Shown here: piece by piece, positions 59,871-64,000 of the stretch
How the letters are laid out: every line of letters starts with the position of its first letter
Position numbering within the stretch: the first letter of the stretch is position 1
DNA from: Actinoalloteichus_B caeruleus
Lineage (GTDB): Bacteria > Actinomycetota > Actinomycetes > Mycobacteriales > Pseudonocardiaceae
Direction: 5' to 3' (one strand)
Assembly: GCF_000718005.1 (NCBI RefSeq)
Contig: NZ_JODV01000006.1
DNA length: 64,000 nucleotides
Notes under the pieces: generated by a model
Databases searched by the model: none
Seen by the model: only the letters and a program-made list of their open reading frames with translations
Told to the model about the DNA's origin: nothing
Translations under genes and position numbers: made by a program

Positions 59871-60920
59871 GTGCAAGACCACCCTTTCGAGCGAGACGCG
59901 GCGACCAGCGAAGCGGCTGGGAGCGCCCCCGTCCCACCGCCACCCCTCCCCGCCGGTCGCGGGGACGGGTTCCAGGAAGAGCCTGCCGGCCGGGGCGCGC
60001 ACGACGACGCGCGAACCTCCCACCCATTACCCCAGCCTTCCGCCGCCGCGCCAGGCACCCACCAGGGCTGGTCCGCTCCCGGGCCTCCGCACCCCGGATG
60101 GGGCCCGGCCGCGCCCCCACCGAGTGCTCCCACCGGTTTCGCGTTCGGACCCTCCGGCACCCCGGCCGCGTGGCCACCGCCGGCGGCGTCCCGGCGGGCC
60201 GGTGTCCTGGTGCCGTGGGTGCTGGCCGGGACCGTGGTCGCGGTCGTCCTCTCCCTCGTCGTCTTCCTCCTGATCCGAGACGAACGGGTGAACCAGGCTC
60301 GGGCGGCCGATCCCTTCGCCGGGACCTCCGCCGAGCACTGGCGGACGGGAACCGAGGGCATCAGCGTTCCCACGCCCACGGCCTTCGCCGGTTACACCGT
60401 GGAGGAGGTGCGCGAGGCGACCTCGGCGGCCCTGTCCGCGGTGCGGGCCTCCCGGCTCTCCGACGCCGCGCTCCTCCGGCACGACCCGGACGAACTGCTG
60501 GGCCTGCTCGCCCCCTACTCACGGGACGCGGTCAGCTCGGAGATCGACGCCTATGGGCCCAGCGGCTACATCACCATGCTGGCCTCGGGCCGGACGCTGG
60601 CCGCCGAGCCCCGGATGAACGGTTCACTCGAGGTGTCCCTGCACCCGGACAGCTCGCTGCTGGTCGAGTTGAACTACACGACCGCCTACCCCTTCGACCC
60701 GGAGGGGTCGACCTCTTCGGACGGCGTCGTCTACGAACGGTGGGTCGAGGCCTACTCGTACGCGATCGGCGACGGGTGGGAGACCGGCGCGCGCGGTCTG
60801 TGGGTGGAGTTCGGCGGGGAGGTGGGGCACCGGGCCGTCGACTGCGACGTCGCCACCGGGGTCATCGGCCCAGGTTCCGACGAGGGGTCCTGCGTGGCGG
60901 AGGTCCTCGAACCCGCCTGA
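59871..60920 (+). CDS. Single-pass membrane protein, proline-rich N-terminus (paralogue A)
   Basis: 349 residues from a GTG. Residues 1-108 are a Pro/Gly/His-rich disordered cytoplasmic tail with repeated PPP and WGP words. A transmembrane helix covers 111-136, followed by an extracytoplasmic domain of about 210 residues. This has a YTVEEVREATSAALSAVRASR helix, DPDELLGLLAP, YITMLASG and a late pair of cysteines (VDCDVATG and GSCVAE). No family recognised. The next gene encodes a diverged paralogue with the same topology. Confidence 0.75.
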   Translation: MQDHPFERDAATSEAAGSAPVPPPPLPAGRGDGFQEEPAGRGAHDDARTSHPLPQPSAAAPGTHQGWSAPGPPHPGWGPAAPPPSAPTGFAFGPSGTPAAWPPPAASRRAGVLVPWVLAGTVVAVVLSLVVFLLIRDERVNQARAADPFAGTSAEHWRTGTEGISVPTPTAFAGYTVEEVREATSAALSAVRASRLSDAALLRHDPDELLGLLAPYSRDAVSSEIDAYGPSGYITMLASGRTLAAEPRMNGSLEVSLHPDSSLLVELNYTTAYPFDPEGSTSSDGVVYERWVEAYSYAIGDGWETGARGLWVEFGGEVGHRAVDCDVATGVIGPGSDEGSCVAEVLEPA

Positions 60921-60995
60921 CCCGATCCGTTCCGGCGGCTCAGCGCTCCGCCCCGCACCCCCGAACCCGCACCTCCGAGGAACGGCGACCCGACC

Positions 60996-61970
60996 ATGCC
61001 GCACCTGACGAACCAGGCTCATCCCGGTGACGACAGCCCCGGCTCGACACCCTCCCCCGACCCGCTCGGCACCACGCCCTCACCAGCGAACACCGCTCGG
61101 GACGAACGGCGCGGCGCCGGTTCCACGCCACTCCGGCGGGTGCTCCTCGCCGCCGGCGCGCTCGTCCTCGTGGCCGGCGCCGTCATCGTCGTACGCCAGA
61201 CCGGACTGGTCGACGAGGCTCCAACCGCGCTCCCGGTGACCGCGAGCACCCCTGCCACCCTCCCGCCGGAGCCGACCGCCGGGCACGGGGATCGGACCGG
61301 GGACGGTGGGGAGACCGGTGCCCTCGCGTTCACGGACACCGTCGCCGCCGAGTGGGAGGAGGGCATCGACGGCATCGACAGGACGGTCACGACACCGGTC
61401 GAGGGGCACAGCCGCGACCAGGTGGCGGAAGCCGTCGACCTCGCGTTGCGTGCCGTCGAGGCGACGAGGCTCGACCCGGAGGCCATCGAGGAGCACTCCG
61501 CCGATCCGCTGCTCGACCTGCTGGGGCCGGACGCCAGGGCCGACACCGAGGAGCACATCAGGAGGCTGGGCCTGGACGCCTTCGTCACCATGATCTCGCC
61601 GGAGCACACGCTCGCCGACGAACCGCCCCGGATGGACGGTCGTGTCTCGGTCACCGCCGAGGAGGAGGGCGTCCTCGTGGTGGAGGTCAGCTACCTGGCG
61701 GGGTACCTGTTCGAGTCCCATCCGGCCGTGGTGTTCCAGCGGCAGACGGACGAGTTCCTCTACTACTCGGGGGAGGAGTGGTTGGAGTCGAGCTGGGGGC
61801 TGTGGGCGGGTGGCAGCGACGGGCTGGTCTACGGGATGGACTGCGACCTGATCGACGAGGGGCTGCTGGCGCCCGCCACCAGCGCGGACCAGGTCGTGGC
61901 GGGCCTCGGCGGGGTCGACGAACAGGCGATGTTCGACCTCGACAGCGAACTCCCAGGGAGCACCTGCTGA
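60996..61970 (+). CDS. Single-pass membrane protein, paralogue B of the preceding gene
   Basis: 324 residues: a Pro/Ser/Thr-rich tail, a transmembrane helix at 48-68, a linker, and an ectodomain collinear with paralogue A. Matching pairs are HSRDQVAEAVDLALRAVEATR, DPLLDLLGPDARA, FVTMISPEHTLADEPPRMDG and the cysteines in GMDCDLIDEG and GSTC. It lies 75 bases downstream of A in the same direction. The pair looks like an old tandem duplication. Function unknown; the conserved DPDELLGLLAP/DPLLDLLGPD segment is the best family handle. Confidence 0.75.
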   Translation: MPHLTNQAHPGDDSPGSTPSPDPLGTTPSPANTARDERRGAGSTPLRRVLLAAGALVLVAGAVIVVRQTGLVDEAPTALPVTASTPATLPPEPTAGHGDRTGDGGETGALAFTDTVAAEWEEGIDGIDRTVTTPVEGHSRDQVAEAVDLALRAVEATRLDPEAIEEHSADPLLDLLGPDARADTEEHIRRLGLDAFVTMISPEHTLADEPPRMDGRVSVTAEEEGVLVVEVSYLAGYLFESHPAVVFQRQTDEFLYYSGEEWLESSWGLWAGGSDGLVYGMDCDLIDEGLLAPATSADQVVAGLGGVDEQAMFDLDSELPGSTC

Positions 61971-62502
61971 GCACCCGGCCCCCACACTTGGCCCTCCGCC
62001 CACGTCGGGGGTGACGTACCGGGGACCGGATGAGGACATCGACGGGACCACCACCGAGGTCAGGGACTGAAGGGGGTTCGCCGAGATCCCCGGCGTGCCC
62101 ACCTCGTGCGGGGCGGCGGGGCGGGTGGGGACAAGGCCGCGCCACCCAAACACCGCGACCGCTCAGTCAGCGGAATCGGGTTCGACTGCCCCCGCTGCGC
62201 CTGGCCCGAGCCGCCGGCGGCCGGCACAGCGCAAGGTTCTCGCGGAACTCGGCGGCGGACCTCGAGGTCCCACGCTCGAGGCGGGTGACGCCCTGCCACA
62301 CGACCTGATCAGGGGCGTGAGGTCGGGTTCACGCTCCGGCCCGTTCTCGCGAGTTGGTGCGGGTGATCGCCCCCGTGCTGACGTCGTGCTGACTCTGGCA
62401 CGGCGCCCTTCCACGCGGAAGTGGCCATTCTCCCCACACCCAACAGTTACCCGTTGCTACTGTTCGTCACGGTGTGCAACGGGGGTGTGAGGAGGGTGGC
62501 TG
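61971..62502. other. Intergenic region before the toxin-like gene, no gene supported
   Basis: 532 bases. Frames on both strands are short and Arg/Ser/Pro-rich. Minus-strand words such as TRLERGTS and AAEFRENLALC faintly recall decayed regulator sequence but are too short to assign. AT-richer sequence at 62445-62480 just upstream of the toxin-like gene (CCGTTGCTACTGTTCGTC) probably holds its promoter. Confidence 0.4.
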
Positions 62503-63159
62503 GTGTCCGTCGCCGACGTCGTGGCTCAGGCACGGGCGGCCCTGGTGGGGATCGAGGAGGCTCAGCGCGGCCTGGTGGTGGCACTCGACAGAGCGGAACG
62601 CGGGTGTCAGCTCTCCGCCCAACTCCTCCTAGCTTCGGCGAACCACGACGTGGTGTGGGTGGTGAAGTCGGCCGCCGACGCGGCGGAGCCGTTGAAGCAG
62701 GCGTACGCGGCGTTCGGACGGTCCGCCGACCTGATCCGCCGCTACCTCGACGGCATCGCCGGAAACGGCGGCCCGGGGACAGCACCTCCCCCGCCCGCTC
62801 CTACGGCTGCCGGGCCACCGGCCGCGCCGCCCACCGTGGGGACGTGGCGAGGGAAGACCGCGAGCGAGTACGCGAGGGACAAGGGCGAGGGAATCGGCCG
62901 CCTCTCTCCGCTCGGTCGTCGCAAGGTGGTCAGGGAAGTCGACACCGCCGACGAAGTGCGGGAAATTTTTGATGCCCTCGCGAAGGGAGCGAGGAGGATT
63001 GATCCACCCGGATACGAAGGTATGATGATAATGGATGCCGAGGGAACTATTGTCGGCTTCAGGAACAGCTCGAAATCCACGAAAGATGATCCCGCACTGG
63101 ACGCGAGAGACAAGCACCGAAACATTTTTAAGATACACGTCGCATTGAAGGAAACCTAG
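62503..63159 (+). CDS. Polymorphic-toxin-like protein with exchangeable C-terminal tip
   Basis: 218 residues from a GTG with GGAGGG six bases upstream. Residues 1-85 are helical (VADVVAQARAALVGIEEAQRG and FGRSADLIRRYLDGI), like the short N-terminal helical domains (DUF6244-like, from memory) of actinobacterial toxins. A proline/alanine linker spans 91-111. The C-terminal part, 115-218, contains GKTASEYARDKGEGIG and ends PPGYEGMMIMDAEGTIVGFR, NSSKS and KIHVALKET. The SSKS...KIHV ending resembles nuclease tips of several polymorphic toxins (memory, unverified). GC falls from above 70% to about half (my count over 62941-63180) from codon about 150 on. A putative immunity gene starts two bases after the stop codon. 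Confidence 0.65.
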   Translation: MSVADVVAQARAALVGIEEAQRGLVVALDRAERGCQLSAQLLLASANHDVVWVVKSAADAAEPLKQAYAAFGRSADLIRRYLDGIAGNGGPGTAPPPPAPTAAGPPAAPPTVGTWRGKTASEYARDKGEGIGRLSPLGRRKVVREVDTADEVREIFDALAKGARRIDPPGYEGMMIMDAEGTIVGFRNSSKSTKDDPALDARDKHRNIFKIHVALKET

Positions 63160-63160
63160 A

Positions 63161-63475
63161 ATGGACATTGACTACGAGGTCCGCGAATCCGTGTGCGATC
63201 TCGCCGAAGCAGATTATGTCATGATGACCGATGTTATCGGCATACTGGTCGATGTGGGTGGGGTTCCCTGGGACCAGCAGATCAGCAGGGCAGGTCGGAT
63301 AGCGGCCGGACTCGTGCGCGAAGGGAGAATCACCCCCGGGAGCCTACGGGGAGGCACGTTCACCCCATGGGAGGGAAGCCGAGACGAACAGGCGGAACGC
63401 ATCGAACGGGAGACGCTAGAGTACGAGGCAGAGGGGCGCGAAGTAATTTTTGGCGACATCGCGTGGTTCGCATGA
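63161..63475 (+). CDS. Putative immunity protein, copy 1
   Basis: 104 residues, acidic, soluble, no signal or membrane segment. It begins MDIDYEVRESVCDLAEADYV and has VGGVPWDQQISRAGRIAAGLV and GDIAWFA at the end. Its ATG is one base after the toxin-like stop codon, so the two are co-translated. The position, small acidic nature and the presence of a second copy are the reasons to call it an immunity protein. No family recognised. GC is lower than the window average. Confidence 0.6.
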   Translation: MDIDYEVRESVCDLAEADYVMMTDVIGILVDVGGVPWDQQISRAGRIAAGLVREGRITPGSLRGGTFTPWEGSRDEQAERIERETLEYEAEGREVIFGDIAWFA

Positions 63476-63558
63476 GCTGCGGACTAGACCAAGCTGGACA
63501 TCGATACACCGGCACCGGACTCGCCGCGAACCGCCCGTCGAGGTGGGGAACAATCCAC

Positions 63559-63849
63559 ATGGACATTGATCACGAGGTCCGCGACTCCGTGTGCGACCTT
63601 GCCGAGGACGACTACGTCATGATGGCTGAGATCATTGGCCTCATCGTTCGCGTTGGTGGGGTTCCCTGGGACCAGCAGATCAGCAGGGCAGGCCGAATAG
63701 CAGCCGGACTCGTACGCGAAGGCAGGATCACACCCGGGAGCTTACGAGGAAACGTTTTCACCCCGTGGGAGGGAAGTCGAGAGGACTGGGCAGTACGCGT
63801 CGAACGCGAGACGCGGGAGTACGAGGAGAACGGACGTGAGGTGAGGTGA
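63559..63849 (+). CDS. Putative immunity protein, copy 2 (C-terminally clipped by frameshift)
   Basis: 96 residues. Aligned with copy 1 over the first 95 residues, I count 19 differences (about 80% identity). Copy 1 continues after GREV to VIFGDIAWFA; in copy 2 the frame ends after GREVR, but the matching codons for LGDVAWFA are still present downstream at 63854-63883 in another frame. The cause is two extra GTGAG units (ten bases) in a GTGAG tract at 63836-63850. It may be functional without its last residues, or may be decaying. Confidence 0.6.
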   Translation: MDIDHEVRDSVCDLAEDDYVMMAEIIGLIVRVGGVPWDQQISRAGRIAAGLVREGRITPGSLRGNVFTPWEGSREDWAVRVERETREYEENGREVR

Positions 63850-63854
63850 GGTGA
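63836..63854 (+). repeat. GTGAG pentanucleotide tract
   Basis: Three consecutive GTGAG units followed by GTGA at the end of immunity copy 2. Copy 1 has the equivalent of a single unit (GAAGTAATT). Unit length five is not a multiple of three, so each slip changes the frame: the present number shifts the reading frame and removes the C-terminus. Confidence 0.75.
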
Positions 63855-63902
63855 ACTTGGGTGATGTCGCGTGGTTCGCGTGAGCTGATATGGAACGAGC
63901 CC

Positions 63903-63937
63903 CTGACCAGCGACGCACCTGGCCGGGGGCTGGTCAG
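63903..63937. terminator. Bidirectional hairpin between the immunity and DUF397 genes
   Basis: CTGACCAGC and GCTGGTCAG form a perfect nine-base-pair stem with a 17-base loop, placed between the convergent cassette and the DUF397 gene, ten bases beyond the stop codon of the latter. Confidence 0.65.
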
Positions 63938-63946
63938 AGCATCGGA

Positions 63947-64000
63947 TTACAGGCGGCCGGACTTCACCGCAGCGAGGAACGCCGCGAACGTGCCACGGTC
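63947..64000 (-). CDS. DUF397 domain protein (C-terminal end only)
   Basis: The last 17 codons read DRGTFAAFLAAVKSGRL and stop TAA. This is the standard C-terminus of DUF397 proteins, the small partners of XRE-family regulators that are abundant in Streptomyces and Pseudonocardiales. The rest of the gene, and probably its helix-turn-helix partner, lies beyond the window edge. Confidence 0.8.
   Translation of the reverse strand, partial: DRGTFAAFLAAVKSGRL

Noticed and set aside
62060..62414. Minus-strand helix-turn-helix regulator remnant
   Set aside because: Only a few suggestive words (TRLERGTS, AAEFRENLALC); frames are interrupted and no domain can be reconstructed.

Overview
The window is very GC-rich, densely coded, uses many GTG/TTG starts and carries many GTGA/ATGA gene overlaps. 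Gene content (DUF4233 next to folC, MAB_1171c-type membrane protein, DUF397 protein, rplU-rpmA-obg-proB order, RNase E with an actinobacterial extension) points to a chromosomal segment of an actinomycete, probably a Pseudonocardiales-like lineage. The family-level guess is inference from memory of gene neighbourhoods, not a search.

Layout. (1) 1-5190, plus strand: end of a sulfur-assimilation operon, with cysD (partial), cysN, a lipoprotein/ATPase/permease ABC importer of the sulfonate type, and a sirohydrochlorin chelatase that would supply siroheme to sulfite reductase. (2) 5300-19000: mixed accessory genes: crotonase, two coupled micro membrane proteins, acetyltransferases, a MOSC protein, an ImmA/IrrE peptidase overlapping a membrane protein, lepA, a methyltransferase, a VOC protein, an SPFH protein plus ribbon-helix-helix cassette with a dyad in front, and a class I DAHP synthase behind an aromatic-rich leader peptide. 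(3) 19158-30731: conserved block rpsT, holA, thrC (with a SAM riboswitch), comEC (split by a frameshift), comEA, degV, histidine phosphatase, rsfS, nadD, proA, with an MFS pseudogene fragment. (4) 30856-46776: recQ-type helicase, a zinc-ribbon membrane protein, proB-obg, rpmA-rplU, RNase E/G, and the radical-SAM pair TIGR03936/TIGR03960 with a secreted subtilase lying between them. (5) 46806-59673: a NodI/drug-type ABC exporter, acetyltransferase, ndk, SDR, a three-gene overlapping ABC operon with a cysteine-bearing ectodomain, DUF4233, folC, valS. (6) 59871-64000: two tandem paralogous single-pass membrane proteins, then a small polymorphic-toxin-like gene followed by two near-identical putative immunity genes, the second clipped by a pentanucleotide slippage, and the end of a DUF397 gene.

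How it works together: sulfate activation, organosulfur uptake and siroheme synthesis form one sulfur module. thrC is controlled by S-adenosylmethionine, and the DAHP synthase looks controlled by aromatic amino-acid supply. The minus-strand core carries translation (S20, L21, L27, RsfS, LepA, ValS), RNA decay (RNase E), proline, NAD and folate synthesis, and DNA uptake/replication functions. The most novel-looking part is the 62.5-63.9 kb toxin/immunity cassette, where GC content drops sharply inside the toxin gene. Next come the SPFH/RHH cassette and the leader peptide. No rRNA, tRNA, CRISPR array, insertion sequence or complete prophage was seen.
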